Below, piece after piece: positions 53,249-63,903 of a stretch of DNA of 64,000 bases. The stretch covers positions 1 to 64,000 of the forward strand of contig NZ_JABTTE010000017.1 in NCBI RefSeq assembly GCF_013303125.1, in the 5' to 3' direction. The position numbers and the translations under genes are program-made. Position 1 is the first letter of the stretch, and every line of letters begins with the position of its first letter. The notes under the pieces are model-generated. The model had not been told where the DNA came from. It was given only the letters and a program-made list of their open reading frames with translations, and did not search any database. The stretch is from Calidifontibacillus erzurumensis. Lineage in GTDB: Bacteria > Bacillota > Bacilli > Bacillales > Bacillaceae_J.

Positions 53249-54577
53249 TTGGGGACCGAAATATTGGTACTCATCGTACTGATCTTATTGAATGCTTTTT
53301 TTGCAGCTTCGGAAATGGCACTTGTATCATTAAATGATAATAAGATAAGGATTATGGCTGAAGACGGCCATAAAAAAGCAAGATTGGTGCAATCGCTATT
53401 AAAAGAACCGAGCCGCTTTTTAGCAACGATTCAAATTGGTATCACATTAGCCGGATTTTTAGCAAGTGCATTTGCTGCCGGAAGCTTCGCAGGCAGGCTG
53501 GCAGTATATCTTATAAATGCCGGCATTCCGTTAGATCAGAATACACTTCAGACAATTGCAACGATTGTCATTACATTAATTTTGTCCTATTTTACATTAG
53601 TATTAGGGGAGCTCGTTCCGAAAAGAATTGCTTTGCAGCATGCTGAAAAAATTTCATTTTTTGCCGTTGCACCGCTTATTTTATTATCAAAATTGACGTA
53701 TCCATTTGTTAAATTTTTAACGTTTTCTACGAACATGATTGTGCGGTTATTTGGAGTGGATCCGAATGCAGATCCGGAAGAAGTGACCGAAGAAGAGATC
53801 CGAATGATGGTTGATGTCGGTCAGGAAAAAGGAACCATTCAAGAAGCAGAAAAAGTAATGATCAACAATATCTTCGAGTTCGATACAAAAACGGTTTCCG
53901 ATATTATGACTCATCGAACGAATATTGTTGCCATCCCTGTTGATATGAATTTGAAAGAAACTTTACATGTTGCCAATGTTGAAAAGTATACAAGAATTCC
54001 TGTTTATGAAGAGAATATTGATAACATCGTTGGAATCCTTCATGTCAAAGATTTGTTTCAAATTATTGAAAATGGGGACGATGCCAATTTTAATTTACGT
54101 GATTTAGTTCGTGAACCATATTATGTTTTAGAATCAATAAAAATTGACCAGCTGTTTAGAGATATGCAAAAAAATAATGTTCATATGGCAATTGTCATTG
54201 ATGAATATGGCGGTACAGATGGAATTGTAACGATTGAAGATTTAATTGAAGAAATTGTAGGCAATATATTTGATGAATACGATGAACCTGAATTAGCTTT
54301 GCGTGAAATTGAAGAAATTGATGAATTTCATTATATTATGGCCGGGACAACAAATCTTCACGAAGTTGAAAATATTTTAAAAGTTGACCTGCCCACTCAC
54401 GAATATGATACATTGAGTGGTTTTATTATTGGGCAGCTAGGTTATATTCCAAGTGTGGAAGAACGGCCAGCCATTGAATATCAAAATGTAATTTTTGCTG
54501 TAGAAGAAATGAATGATCGCCGCATTGCGAAAGTAAAGGTAAGCATAAAAAAACCTGAAAGTGTCGCATATGAATAA
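53249..54577 (+). CDS. CNNM/CorC-family membrane protein (HlyC-like)
   Basis: 442 residues from a TTG eight bases after GGAGG. An N-terminal DUF21 (CNNM) domain with helices (LIVLILLNAFFAASEMALVSL ... LTLVLGELVPKRIAL), then two CBS domains (about 205-325: VSDIMTHRTNIVAIP, DNIVGILHVKDLF, IVIDEYGGTDGIVTIEDLIEEIVG) and a C-terminal CorC_HlyC domain. Family members are linked to magnesium export and Mg homeostasis. It is monocistronic. Confidence 0.93.
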   Translation: MGTEILVLIVLILLNAFFAASEMALVSLNDNKIRIMAEDGHKKARLVQSLLKEPSRFLATIQIGITLAGFLASAFAAGSFAGRLAVYLINAGIPLDQNTLQTIATIVITLILSYFTLVLGELVPKRIALQHAEKISFFAVAPLILLSKLTYPFVKFLTFSTNMIVRLFGVDPNADPEEVTEEEIRMMVDVGQEKGTIQEAEKVMINNIFEFDTKTVSDIMTHRTNIVAIPVDMNLKETLHVANVEKYTRIPVYEENIDNIVGILHVKDLFQIIENGDDANFNLRDLVREPYYVLESIKIDQLFRDMQKNNVHMAIVIDEYGGTDGIVTIEDLIEEIVGNIFDEYDEPELALREIEEIDEFHYIMAGTTNLHEVENILKVDLPTHEYDTLSGFIIGQLGYIPSVEERPAIEYQNVIFAVEEMNDRRIAKVKVSIKKPESVAYE

Positions 54578-54581
54578 CATG

Positions 54582-54620
54582 AAGATTGTCCGATAAGTCG
54601 GGCAATCTTTTTATTTTTTT
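54582..54620 (+). terminator. Terminator of the CNNM gene
   Basis: AAGATTGTCCGA pairs with TCGGGCAATCTT, followed by a T-rich run. Confidence 0.88.
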
Positions 54621-54782
54621 AAAACAATTGTGTTCTTTCCACAATGAACGACAAATTTTTTGGGTGGATGATGACAAAGATAATCTTATGTAAGTTTTAT
54701 ATAATAAAGGTAACAAGACAGATTTTTTCGCCCTGCGTGATGAGGCTTTTGTTTAAAAATTTATTTTTTGAGGTGAATTCAT

Positions 54783-55757
54783 ATGTTAAGAGATTTTTTT
54801 ATTGCGCTTTCACAAAACCAATTTTTGAATCAAGCTGCAAGAAAATACGGATTAAAACTTGGTGCTCAAAGTGTTGTTGCGGGGACAAATATACCTGAAG
54901 TTATGAAAAGCATTAAAGAACTGAATGCTCATGGAATATCTTGTACGGTGGATCTTTTAGGGGAATTTGTAAGTAAAAAAGAAGAAGCTACTGAAGCGAA
55001 AGAAAATATTCTTGCTGTTATTGAAGCGATTCATGAAAATAAAGTCGATGCTCATATTTCATTAAAACCAACTCAATTAGGCTTGGATATTGATTATCAA
55101 TTTGCATTGGAAAATTTAAGAGAAATTCTTCAAAAAGCAAGCGGTTACAATATTTTTGTAAACTTCGACATTGAGGACTCCGCCCATGTCCAGCCTGCAT
55201 ATGATATCCTTGATGATTTATTGCGTGAAGGGTTTGATAATGTCGGTACGGTTGTTCAAGCTTATTTCCATCGCGCTGAGGAATATATTCAAAAATATAA
55301 AGATTTGCGAATCCGCATTGTAAAAGGTGCTTATAAAGAGCCAGCAGAAATTGCTTACCAAGATAAAAAAGATATTGATGCTAATTACCTAAAAATTGCA
55401 GAATGGCATTTATTAAATGGGAAATTTACGTCCATTGCAACACATGACCATCATATTATTAATCATTTGAAAAGATTTGTGGAAAAGCACAACATTCCGA
55501 AAGAAAAATATGAATTCCAAATGCTTTATGGCTTCCGAAAAGATATGCAGCTCCAACTTGCTAAAGAAGGGTACAACTTCTGTACTTATGTTCCATTCGG
55601 TCAAGACTGGTATGGGTACTTTATGCGCCGCTTAGCGGAAAGACCGCAAAACTTAAATCTTGTTGTGAAACAAGTCTTTAATAAAAAGACAAACACAATC
55701 ATCGGTTTAACAGCTGGAGCATTTATTTTAGGAAGAATGTCAAAAAGAAAGAAATAA
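54783..55757 (+). CDS. Proline dehydrogenase
   Basis: 324 residues, the length of monofunctional ProDH of Bacillus (PutB/FadM). TIM-barrel features: VDLLGEFVSKKEEA, HISLKPTQLGLDID, NFDIEDSAHVQPA, RIVKGAYKEPAEIAYQ, ATHDHHII, YGFRKDMQLQL and the C-terminal YGYFMRRLAERPQN with the two Arg that bind the proline carboxylate. It oxidises proline to pyrroline-5-carboxylate with FAD. The following dehydrogenase gene is not adjacent. RBS GAGGTG. Confidence 0.93.
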   Translation: MLRDFFIALSQNQFLNQAARKYGLKLGAQSVVAGTNIPEVMKSIKELNAHGISCTVDLLGEFVSKKEEATEAKENILAVIEAIHENKVDAHISLKPTQLGLDIDYQFALENLREILQKASGYNIFVNFDIEDSAHVQPAYDILDDLLREGFDNVGTVVQAYFHRAEEYIQKYKDLRIRIVKGAYKEPAEIAYQDKKDIDANYLKIAEWHLLNGKFTSIATHDHHIINHLKRFVEKHNIPKEKYEFQMLYGFRKDMQLQLAKEGYNFCTYVPFGQDWYGYFMRRLAERPQNLNLVVKQVFNKKTNTIIGLTAGAFILGRMSKRKK

Positions 55758-55786
55758 GCTTTGATGAGAATTAAAAGTCATTACGC

Positions 55787-55821
55787 AAAGGATTTCCGCT
55801 TTTTTGGAAATCCTTTTTTTA
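55787..55821 (+). terminator. Terminator of the proline dehydrogenase gene
   Basis: AAAGGATTTCC pairs with GGAAATCCTTT, followed by T. Confidence 0.88.
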
Positions 55822-55998
55822 TGCAAATTACCCCATTTGGCATCGTGGATCATCCACAGCATCCTCAAAACACATTCTAGATTTCCACCGTTGAAAAATT
55901 ACAAATTCACATAAAGGTCAACATTGTCGTGCGATTCTATCCTTTTTGAGTGTTAAAATATGGTTAAGAAAGGCTTGCTATGAAAGGAAGTAATGGCA

Positions 55999-57822
55999 AT
56001 GAATGTTCAAAAAAATCCTCAAAAGCCTTTGATCAATTATTTTCTCATAGCTATAGCTGTCATTATTCTTTTAAATGTTTTTGTATATCCCGAAATTTTC
56101 AATCAAAAAGTAACAAAAGTAGATTATGGAACTTTTTTGACGCAAATTGAGAAAGGAAACGTTAAAAAAGTTGAAATCCTCAATACGAAAATTACATTTA
56201 CTGCCATCAATGAGAACGGTGAAGAAGCTGCTTTTATAACCGGTCGAATGGATGATCCGGAACTGGTAAACCGGCTACATCATGCTCAAGTTCCTTTTTC
56301 GGCTAACATTCAAAGTGACGATTCTTCCTTCTTTATGACTATCTTGTCTTGGATGATCCCAATCCTTATTTTTATTTGGCTCGGTCAGTTGTTTTTAAAA
56401 AATATATTAGGGAATGGAGGAAATCCTCGGCAGATGCTAAACTTTGGCAAAAGTAATGCCCGCTTTTATGCCAATGCAGAAACAGGTAAGACGTTTGCCG
56501 ATGTTGCCGGTCAAGATGAAGCGAAAGAAGTGCTGCAAGAAATTGTAGATTATCTTCATAATCCGAGAAAATATAAAGAAATTGGTGCCAAAATTCCAAA
56601 AGGGGTGCTTTTAGTTGGTCCTCCTGGAACGGGGAAAACGTTGTTAGCCAAAGCGTTGGCTGGCGAGGCCAAAGTTCCATTCTTTTCAATTTCCGGTTCA
56701 GAATTTGTTGAAATGTTCGTTGGAATGGGTGCTGCCAGAGTTAGAGATTTATTTAAACAAGCACAGGAAAAAGCTCCTTGCATCGTTTTTATTGATGAAA
56801 TCGATGCGATTGGAAAAAGCCGCAATTCCATCACAATTACAAGCAATGACGAAAGGGAACAGACATTAAACCAGTTACTCGCGGAAATGGATGGTTTTGA
56901 TGCTGATAAAGGTGTCATTATTTTAGCAGCAACGAACCGTCCGGAAACACTTGATAAAGCATTGCTTAGACCTGGGCGTTTTGACCGTAGAATTCCGGTG
57001 GAGCTGCCGGATTTGGCAGGACGTGAAGCTATATTAAAAGTTCATGCGAGTAAAGTAAAGCTGGGAGATGATATCGATTTAAACGCCATTGCAAGGGCCA
57101 CTCCGGGTGCTTCAGGAGCAGATTTGGCCAATATTGTCAATGAAGCCGCTTTACGGGCAGTTAAAGAGGGCAGAAATTGTGTAACCCAAAGGGATTTAGA
57201 AGAATCCGTAGAAGTCGTTATTGCCGGTTACCAAAGAAAAAATGCGGTTATTCCAAAAAAAGACAAGTTAAAAATTGCCTATCATGAAATTGGACATGCT
57301 TTAGTGGCATCAAAATTAAGCCATTCTGCACCTGTTCATAAAATAACAATTATTCCACGAACCTCAGGTTCATTAGGATATACGATGCAAATTGAAGAAG
57401 ATGAAAAAGTGCTGCTAACAAAAGAGCAAGCGTTGGATAAAATAACGACATTAATGGGAGGAAGGGCTGCTGAAGAATTGATCTTTCATACAGTCACTTC
57501 AGGTGCAGCCAATGATATTCAACAAGCAACAAGAATTGCAAGAGATATGGTGACAAGATTTGGAATGAGTGAAGAATTTGATATGATGGCCCTTGAAACA
57601 ATGGTAAATCCATACCTAGGAAGTGATACAAGGCTATTAGTATCGTCTGAAACAGCGGCAAAAGCTGATGCTGAAGTTTTAAAAATTATAAAAATTTGCC
57701 ATCAACGTGCAACAGAAATTTTAGAAGAAAATAAAGAAAAATTGCATACACTTGCCAATTATCTTGTTGAAAAAGAAACAATCACTGGCGAAGAGTTTAT
57801 GGATTTATTAGCAAAGTCGTAG
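55999..57822 (+). CDS. FtsH-family ATP-dependent zinc metalloprotease
   Basis: 607 residues from the ATG at 55999, eight bases after AAAGGAAG. Two membrane helices (about 12-30 and 112-135) flank an outer domain; AAA+ domain with Walker A GPPGTGKT (207-214), Walker [33 protein letters not shown]; zinc site HEIGH (429-433), where most FtsH have HEAGH. It lacks the long C-terminal tail of the main Bacillus FtsH, and its surroundings (no tilS or hpt) differ from the housekeeping ftsH locus, so it is probably a second FtsH. It degrades membrane and regulatory proteins. Confidence 0.93.
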   Translation: MNVQKNPQKPLINYFLIAIAVIILLNVFVYPEIFNQKVTKVDYGTFLTQIEKGNVKKVEILNTKITFTAINENGEEAAFITGRMDDPELVNRLHHAQVPFSANIQSDDSSFFMTILSWMIPILIFIWLGQLFLKNILGNGGNPRQMLNFGKSNARFYANAETGKTFADVAGQDEAKEVLQEIVDYLHNPRKYKEIGAKIPKGVLLVGPPGTGKTLLAKALAGEAKVPFFSISGSEFVEMFVGMGAARVRDLFKQAQEKAPCIVFIDEIDAIGKSRNSITITSNDEREQTLNQLLAEMDGFDADKGVIILAATNRPETLDKALLRPGRFDRRIPVELPDLAGREAILKVHASKVKLGDDIDLNAIARATPGASGADLANIVNEAALRAVKEGRNCVTQRDLEESVEVVIAGYQRKNAVIPKKDKLKIAYHEIGHALVASKLSHSAPVHKITIIPRTSGSLGYTMQIEEDEKVLLTKEQALDKITTLMGGRAAEELIFHTVTSGAANDIQQATRIARDMVTRFGMSEEFDMMALETMVNPYLGSDTRLLVSSETAAKADAEVLKIIKICHQRATEILEENKEKLHTLANYLVEKETITGEEFMDLLAKS

Positions 57823-57931
57823 ATTTTGCTGAATTTTTTTTGTTGACTTTAATTGACAGAACATTCAAACTATATTTAGTGGAATTATTTTGAAAAATAT
57901 TTTAAATATTATGTTGTGAAGGAGCGGTCGT

Positions 57932-58723
57932 ATGGAATTATTATCATTAAGGCAAACAGAAGACATTGCTTATATTACACTGGATAATTTAAAAGAATTT
58001 AATACTTTGACAATGCAGTTGATTGGGGAATTGGATCAATTATTGAAAGATATTGCTGCAAAAAGGGAAGTCAAAGTTGTTGTCATTGAAGGTTCTGAAC
58101 GGGTGTTTTCTGCTGGCCATAGTCTAAAGGAAATTGAAGCGGGAACGGAAACAGAGGTGTTGGCGCTTTTTCAAGCTTGCCAAAATTTAATGCGGACGAT
58201 AAGAGAGATCCCTCAGCTTGTCATTTCTAAAGTTCGAAGTGTTGCTGTAGCAGCGGGCTGCCAATTAGTAGCAGCAAGCGACTTGGCTGTAGCCAGTACG
58301 GAAGCTAGATTCGCAACGCCGGGAATTAACAGCGGTTTGTTCTGCAGTACGCCAGCTGTGTTTTTGAGCCGGAACATCGGCAGGAAAAAAGCCGTGGAAT
58401 TGTTGTTTACAGGAAATTTCATGTCAGCGGAAGAGGCTTTGCAGCATGGGTTAGTGAACCGCGTCGTCCCGCCAGAACAATTAGATGAGGAAACAGAAAA
58501 ATTGGCTAAAGAAATTACGAAGCAAAGCTTGAATATTATTGAATTGGGAAAACGCCAATTCTACCAACAAATTAATATGGAAGATTTCCAAGCATTAAGC
58601 TACTCTAGCCATGTAATCGCATTAAACAGCAAACATCCGGATGCAAAAGAAGGAATTCGCGCATTTTTAGAAAAAAGAAAGCCAGTTTGGAACGATAAAA
58701 AACAAGCAGAGCAGCAAGTTTAA
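57932..58723 (+). CDS. Enoyl-CoA hydratase/isomerase family protein
   Basis: 263 residues. The crotonase fold is shown by ERVFSAGHSLKEIEAG (oxyanion loop), VRSVAVAAGCQLVAASDLAVAS, FATPGINSGLFCSTPAVFLSR and ELLFTGNFMSAEEALQHGLVNRVVPPEQLD. The usual catalytic Glu positions are not all conserved, since GLFCSTP replaces the common GxxPG...G. This suggests a paralog near the mammalian ECHDC3 or a specialised acyl-CoA enzyme. The exact reaction is open. RBS AAGGAG. Confidence 0.87.
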   Translation: MELLSLRQTEDIAYITLDNLKEFNTLTMQLIGELDQLLKDIAAKREVKVVVIEGSERVFSAGHSLKEIEAGTETEVLALFQACQNLMRTIREIPQLVISKVRSVAVAAGCQLVAASDLAVASTEARFATPGINSGLFCSTPAVFLSRNIGRKKAVELLFTGNFMSAEEALQHGLVNRVVPPEQLDEETEKLAKEITKQSLNIIELGKRQFYQQINMEDFQALSYSSHVIALNSKHPDAKEGIRAFLEKRKPVWNDKKQAEQQV

Positions 58724-58761
58724 ATTCCCAATTGTAATGAAATATTCAATTGGGGAGCAAC

Positions 58762-59334
58762 ATGGAAATTACTTTAATTAGACATGGGAAATCTTTGTGG
58801 ACCGAAAATAAACCAATAACATGTCAACAGTTTAAAGTTTGGGTTTAGCAATATGATCGGCTTGGCGTATTTGAAAAGAAGTCTTATCCATCGGAAACTT
58901 TTCAAAAGATCAATACAGCAAATATTGTATTTACAAGTGATTTAAAAAGAGCGATTGATTCAGCAAAGTTTTTGAAACCCAGCGTAAAAATTATTTCAAA
59001 TCCTATATTTCGTGAAACAGAAATACCGATTCCTTTCTCCAAATTATTATTGGGATTAAAATTGCATTCAAGTATATGGGCGGTTATTTTAAGATTCCTT
59101 TGGTTTTGCGGTTATTCAAATGGATGCGAGTCTTTAAAAGATGCAAAAAGAAGAGCTGAAAAGGCTTCAAAATTCTTAGCTGCAAATGCAAACGAGCATA
59201 AAAATGTCGTTCTAGTTGGACATGGATTTTTTAATATGTTAATCGGGAAAGAACTTAAGAAAATGGGTTGGAAAGGAAAGAAAAAAGTAAACACTACCCA
59301 TTGGCATGCGACAATTTTTTTCCTTGATGCTTAA
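58762..59334 (+). pseudogene. Histidine phosphatase-family gene with one internal amber stop
   Basis: 191 codons in one frame. The start MEITLIRHGKSLWTENKP contains the RHG phosphohistidine motif, VFTSDLKRAIDSA and VVLVGHGFFNMLIGKE (second catalytic His) follow. Codon 29 (58846-58848) is TAG in FKVWV-*-QYDRLG. A single base change from a sense codon would explain it. Everything else is intact, so the loss is recent, or it is a sequencing error. The TAG is not at an active-site residue. Confidence 0.8.
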
Positions 59335-59354
59335 TCAGTTATGTGATTGAATAA

Positions 59355-59388
59355 AAAATCGGAGTAAAAAATTCTTTACTCCGATTTT
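59355..59388. terminator. Shared terminator of the phosphatase and tetR genes
   Basis: AAAATCGGAGTAAA pairs with TTTACTCCGATTTT. The arm overlaps the last codons of the tetR-type gene. Confidence 0.85.
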
Positions 59389-60284
59389 CCTTTTGACTCG
59401 TGCCAATAGGATGACAAAAGATTTTCAAGTGCTTCCACGTTCTTATAAAGTTCCGAAAGAGCTTCATCGTTTTTTAAAGATTGTAATGCACTTTCGATTA
59501 AAAATTTTCGCGGTTTATTGGAATGAAATAATTCGTCGTGAACGAAATCGAGTAGTTCCATGTATTTTTTTTGTTCTTTTTTAAGCTGAAGAGCCATTTT
59601 TAATTCAAGTATCATTCTATATATTTTTTCTTTGAAAGGCTTCTCGTTATTGTTCAAGGATTGCAGTATGTTTTCAAAGTTTTCAGGGTCAATCAGATTC
59701 TCTTTTGATTTTGAAACATCCTCCACAATATTGACAATTCTTTCTACGCTATAACGGGTCACTTTCTGAATGCTTCCGATGCAATCCTCATTGATTATTT
59801 CATAATACTTTAAATTTTGTTGAAGGATGCCTGTAAACATGATTGCACAGTCTAATAAATATTGCTTTTTATCATCGCCAAAAATATCGATAAACCGTTT
59901 GTATATCCAATGGATCCATTTAAAATGACTCTGTTTAAAAAATTGATTTAACTCAGGATCGTTTAGAACAACCGCTTCTTGAAAAAGAGAAAACAATTTG
60001 TTCATCCGGTGATTTTGCATTTGTAAATCAATTTGTTTTATAAAAATTTCAATATTGGAACGGTCTTGGCCTATAAGCAACTCATTTCGTTCTTGTTCAA
60101 TTTTTTCATAAATGGATTGGAATATTGCCATTAATAATTCGCTTTTGGAAGAAAAATAGTTATAAAATGTACCTTTCGAAATACCGCTGTAATCAAGAAT
60201 ATCTTGAATGGAAGTTGCTTGATAGCCTTTATCAATAAATAATTGATGTGCCATTTTTATAACATGAAGTTTTCTATCCTTCAT
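59376..60284 (-). CDS. TetR/AcrR-family regulator
   Basis: 302 residues, longer than usual for TetR. The N-terminal HTH (MAHQLFIDKGYQATSIQDIL then GISKGTFYNYFSSKSELL) is clear; the C-terminal ligand domain is extended and helical with a coiled-coil-like tail (MALQLKKEQKKYMELLDFVHDE). It diverges from the MFS exporter at 60467, which it probably represses until a toxic ligand binds. RBS AAGGTG. Confidence 0.92.
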   Translation of the reverse strand: MKDRKLHVIKMAHQLFIDKGYQATSIQDILDYSGISKGTFYNYFSSKSELLMAIFQSIYEKIEQERNELLIGQDRSNIEIFIKQIDLQMQNHRMNKLFSLFQEAVVLNDPELNQFFKQSHFKWIHWIYKRFIDIFGDDKKQYLLDCAIMFTGILQQNLKYYEIINEDCIGSIQKVTRYSVERIVNIVEDVSKSKENLIDPENFENILQSLNNNEKPFKEKIYRMILELKMALQLKKEQKKYMELLDFVHDELFHSNKPRKFLIESALQSLKNDEALSELYKNVEALENLLSSYWHESKGKSE

Positions 60285-60466
60285 TTGATCACCTTAGCTA
60301 ATTGGACTACGAGTTTATTTAATAGTACATGATTTTCCCTGAATAGACAAACCTTTCATGAATATGGAGAATTTATTATTTGAATTCTATAAATGAATGG
60401 TATATGATATTTTCTATGTGAAACAGCTGTATAATTTTATGGACATAAAGTCTAGGAGGAACCTTT

Positions 60467-62011
60467 ATGGATCAAAGTGGAAAATTGATTTCTCGTCCAC
60501 CTTATGGAATTATTTCTATATTAATGATTGGTGCTTTTATTGCTTTATTAAACAATACATTATTAAATATTGCCTTACCATCAATAATGGAAGATTTAAA
60601 AATTGATCCGGCAACGGTTCAATGGCTAACGACAGGATTTATGCTGGTTAATGGAATTTTAATACCGGCTACGGCGTTTTTAATTGAAAAATATTCGGTG
60701 CGCAAGCTATTTCTTGTCGCTATGGGGCTATTTACAGTTGGAACGCTCGTCGCTGGTATAGCTCATGTTTTTTCTATATTATTAATTGGACGTATGGTTC
60801 AAGCAGCTGGTTCTGCTATTATGATGCCGCTCTTAATGAATGTAATGTTAATCAGTTTTCCAGTTGAAAAAAGAGGAACAGCTATGGGTGTTTTCGGACT
60901 GATTTTTATGTCTGCGCCGGCCATTGGTCCGACTTTATCAGGATGGATTATTGAACATTTTGACTGGAGAATGCTGTTCCATTTTCTTTCACCAATTGCT
61001 GCAGTTGTTTTGTTAATTGGCTTTTTCTTACTTAAAGATCAAAAAGAAAAAGTTGACATCCGCCTTGACTTGTTTTCCCTACTTCTATCCAGCATCGGTT
61101 TCGGCGGCATTATGTATGGATTTAGCTCAGCGGGAAGCCATGGCTGGAATGAACCACAAGTTTATTTAACGATTATTATTGGGGTTATTTCTTTAGCTTG
61201 GTTCATCATTAAACAATCGCAGACGGAACGCCCAATGTTAAACTTTTACGTCTATAAATACCCGATGTTTGCTTTGTCGTCTGCCATTACGATGGTATTA
61301 AACATGGCTTTATTTTCTGGAATGATTCTATTGCCAATTTATGTGCAAACATTGCGAGGCATCTCTCCGATGGATGCCGGTTTAATGCTGCTTCCAGGTG
61401 CATTGGTATTGGCTTTTATGTCGCCAATTACCGGGCGTCTGTTTGATAAATTTGGCGGACGCGCATTGGCGTTAATTGGGCTGACGATTCTAACGATCAC
61501 CACGTATTTATTAAGCAAGTTAACTTTTGAAACAAGTTATATGTATTTAGTTATTTTACATGCTGTTCGAATGTTTGGGTTGTCGATGGTCATGATGCCA
61601 GTATCGACGAACGGCTTAAATCAGTTGCCAAGACGCTTATATCCGCATGGCACTGCTATGAACAACACATTAAACCAAGTATCCGGTGCGATCGGTACAG
61701 CTTTACTAGTGACCATTATGTCTAATCGGGCGGAATCTTACGCTTCTAAGCTTGCCAGTGAAATGCTAGGTAAAGGTGCTTCTATGGCTGGTTCTGCACA
61801 AGGAACAGAAGCTCTAATGGCCCAAATGCAGGCAGAAATTCAAATGAAAGCAATGTTAGAAGGTATTAACTATTCCTTTTTTGTAGCAACCATTTTCGCA
61901 GCAGTAGCTCTCGTTCTTTCGATTTTTATTAAGAGAGCAAAACAAGCAGAAGATCCGCTAGAAAAACAAGAAATCAACCAAAAGCCTACAGCAAAATTAG
62001 CAGAAAACTAG
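60467..62011 (+). CDS. DHA2-family multidrug efflux MFS transporter
   Basis: 514 residues, 14 predicted helices as in EmrB/QacA/LmrB. Motif A-like RLFDKFGGRAL, motif C-like GLIFMSAPAIGPTLSGWI in helix 5, and the start LMIGAFIALLNNTLLNIALPSIMEDL are typical. It exports drugs with the proton gradient. It has a strong ribosome site AGGAGG and diverges from the tetR-type gene. Promoter and operator should lie in the 182-bp space between them. Confidence 0.93.
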   Translation: MDQSGKLISRPPYGIISILMIGAFIALLNNTLLNIALPSIMEDLKIDPATVQWLTTGFMLVNGILIPATAFLIEKYSVRKLFLVAMGLFTVGTLVAGIAHVFSILLIGRMVQAAGSAIMMPLLMNVMLISFPVEKRGTAMGVFGLIFMSAPAIGPTLSGWIIEHFDWRMLFHFLSPIAAVVLLIGFFLLKDQKEKVDIRLDLFSLLLSSIGFGGIMYGFSSAGSHGWNEPQVYLTIIIGVISLAWFIIKQSQTERPMLNFYVYKYPMFALSSAITMVLNMALFSGMILLPIYVQTLRGISPMDAGLMLLPGALVLAFMSPITGRLFDKFGGRALALIGLTILTITTYLLSKLTFETSYMYLVILHAVRMFGLSMVMMPVSTNGLNQLPRRLYPHGTAMNNTLNQVSGAIGTALLVTIMSNRAESYASKLASEMLGKGASMAGSAQGTEALMAQMQAEIQMKAMLEGINYSFFVATIFAAVALVLSIFIKRAKQAEDPLEKQEINQKPTAKLAEN

Positions 62012-62035
62012 ATTTATATATGGATAATTATTGAA

Positions 62036-62064
62036 GAGCAGTCCAAATAGGGCTGCTTGTTTTT
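62036..62064 (+). terminator. Terminator of the MFS exporter gene
   Basis: GCAGTCC-AAAT-AGGGCTGC, followed by TTGTTTTT. Confidence 0.8.
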
Positions 62065-62453
62065 ATGATAAATTGACAATTACTAAAGAGAAATTGATAG
62101 AGTAAGCATAAATTATACAATTTTTTTTAAGATGGTTGCTATTGAAGAAAAAGACTACCACCCATTTTTTTGTATATTTTGTTCATTTTGTTCTACTAGA
62201 TTTGCGTGTATGTAGATGCTATTTAGCTGCCCAAACATCCTAATCAAGGAAGCTAAAATAGATTAAGACCTAAAAGATTAAGCTTAGAAATATGTAAAAA
62301 AGAGCTTTTAGAGGCCGAAAAGGTGGCTTCAAGAAAGCTCTTTTTTGTTCATGAAGATTAGAATTAACGTTTAATTTAATTTAAAAAAGATTTACATAGT
62401 TACATAACATTTAATACTTCGACAAAAGTTCATATAATGTTCACATAAAAGAG
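62065..62453. other. Intergenic region upstream of the DctA-type gene
   Basis: It holds a hairpin with a long AAAAAAGAGCTTT/AAAGCTCTTTTTT stem at 62296-62347 that looks like a second terminator, and a -10-like TATAAT at 62433-62438. No coding sequence is seen. Confidence 0.5.
62296..62347. terminator. Terminator-like hairpin
   Basis: AAAAAAGAGCTTT pairs with AAAGCTCTTTTTT; an inner stem GAGGCC/GGCTTC sits at its top. No gene directly precedes it; it may end a short unannotated transcript. Confidence 0.65.
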
Positions 62454-62469
62454 TTGTTTACGCTTTCAT
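62454..62469. promoter_or_regulatory. CcpA-binding cre site candidate
   Basis: The complement ATGAAAGCGTAAACAA fits the cre pattern WTGNAANCGNWNNCAW at every fixed position. It lies between a -10-like TATAAT (62433-62438) and the DctA-type gene, where CcpA would block transcription when glucose is present. Confidence 0.65.
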
Positions 62470-62518
62470 TATCTTAAATTTTTTTAACATTTTTACAAGT
62501 GTGAAGGGAAGTGATAGA

Positions 62519-63790
62519 ATGAAGTTTTTTAATTTTAAAAGTTTAACATTTCAAGTCATTACTGGTATTATTCTTGGTATTCTTTGTGGTGCATTGTTTC
62601 CAAAATTCGGTGCAGAACTAAAAGTGCTAGCAGATATATTTATTAAAATGATCAAAATGGTGATCGCCCCAATTATTTTCTTAACGATTGTTATTGGTAT
62701 TGCAGGAATGGGCGATATGAAGAAGCTTGGTCGAATTGGCGGTAAAGCGCTTCTCTATTTTGAAATCGTTTCAACAATTGCTTTAGCAATCGGGATTACC
62801 GTAGCAAACTTTTATAAGCCTGGTAAAGGTTTTGATACAAGCGGTGCTTCAGCAGATGCTGTATCTCAATATACAAAAGCTGCAGAAGAAACAAGCCATG
62901 GTTTAATGGACTTTATTTTGTCAATTATTCCAGATACTTTTATTGGTGCGTTTACAAGCGGTGAATTATTGCCGGTATTATTTATTGCTGTTCTTTTCGG
63001 AGTTGCATTGGCTGCAATTGGACCAAAGGGTAAGCCGATTATCGACCTATTTGAAAAATTGACAGATGTTATGTTCGGTATCGTAAATATGATTATGAGA
63101 ATTTCTCCAATTGCTGCATTTGGTGCAATGGCTTATACAATTGGAAACTTTGGAATCGGTTCACTGATCTACCTAGGTAAGTTGATGGGCTCTGTTTATA
63201 CAACAATGTTCTTATTCATTGTATTTGTTTTAGGTGCGATCTGTAAGTTTTACGGTTTTAACATTTTCAAATTTATTAAATACATTAAAGAAGAAATTTT
63301 CTTAGTGATCGGAACATCTTCATCAGAATCAGCTTTACCACCATTAATGAAAAAATTAGAGCAATACGGTTGTTCAAAATCAGTTGTTGGTCTCGTTCTT
63401 CCAACTGGTTATTCTTTCAACCTTGACGGTACATCGATTTACTTATCAATGGCAGCATTGTTCATTGCTCAAGCATTCGGGGTTGATTTAACACTTGGCG
63501 AGCAGATTCTACTTCTAGGCGTCTTGATGTTAACTTCCAAAGGTGCCGCTGGTGTTACAGGTTCCGGGTTTGTTACTTTAGCAGCTACACTTGCTGTATT
63601 TCCATCAATTCCAGTTGCGGGTCTTGCATTAATTCTTGGTGTTGACCGCTTTATGTCAGAGGCGCGCGCTGTTACAAATTTAATTGGTAACGGTGTTGCA
63701 ACTGTCGTTGTTTCTAAAATGGAAGGAGAATTTACTCCACAGTTGAAAGGTGTGTCTTCAGAAAAATCTGAAGAAGAAATTTCTGCATAA
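62519..63790 (+). CDS. dctA: Dicarboxylate:cation symporter, DctA type
   Basis: 423 residues from the ATG at 62519, after [28 protein letters not shown] (serine-rich hairpin), the helix 7 motif [38 protein letters not shown] and [16 protein letters not shown] are those of DctA. It imports succinate, fumarate and malate with protons. A cre-like site upstream and a sensor kinase gene downstream point to control by carbon supply and dicarboxylates. Confidence 0.92.
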   Translation: MKFFNFKSLTFQVITGIILGILCGALFPKFGAELKVLADIFIKMIKMVIAPIIFLTIVIGIAGMGDMKKLGRIGGKALLYFEIVSTIALAIGITVANFYKPGKGFDTSGASADAVSQYTKAAEETSHGLMDFILSIIPDTFIGAFTSGELLPVLFIAVLFGVALAAIGPKGKPIIDLFEKLTDVMFGIVNMIMRISPIAAFGAMAYTIGNFGIGSLIYLGKLMGSVYTTMFLFIVFVLGAICKFYGFNIFKFIKYIKEEIFLVIGTSSSESALPPLMKKLEQYGCSKSVVGLVLPTGYSFNLDGTSIYLSMAALFIAQAFGVDLTLGEQILLLGVLMLTSKGAAGVTGSGFVTLAATLAVFPSIPVAGLALILGVDRFMSEARAVTNLIGNGVATVVVSKMEGEFTPQLKGVSSEKSEEEISA

Positions 63791-63810
63791 GGGATCATAC
63801 TAATTGTTGC

Positions 63811-63843
63811 AAAAGGCTGCTCTATTTTGGAGCGGTCTTTTTT
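63811..63843 (+). terminator. Terminator of the DctA-type gene
   Basis: AAAAGGCTGCTC pairs with GAGCGGTCTTTTTT. Confidence 0.8.
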
Positions 63844-63903
63844 ATTCTATAATTATTTAATATATAACGATCTTATTGGACAGATCTATTTTGGAGTGAG
63901 TAT

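Noticed and set aside
58846-58848. Recoded amber (pyrrolysine-like) codon in the phosphatase gene
   Set aside because: The position is not catalytic, and nothing in the window suggests pyrrolysine use. A nonsense mutation is simpler.
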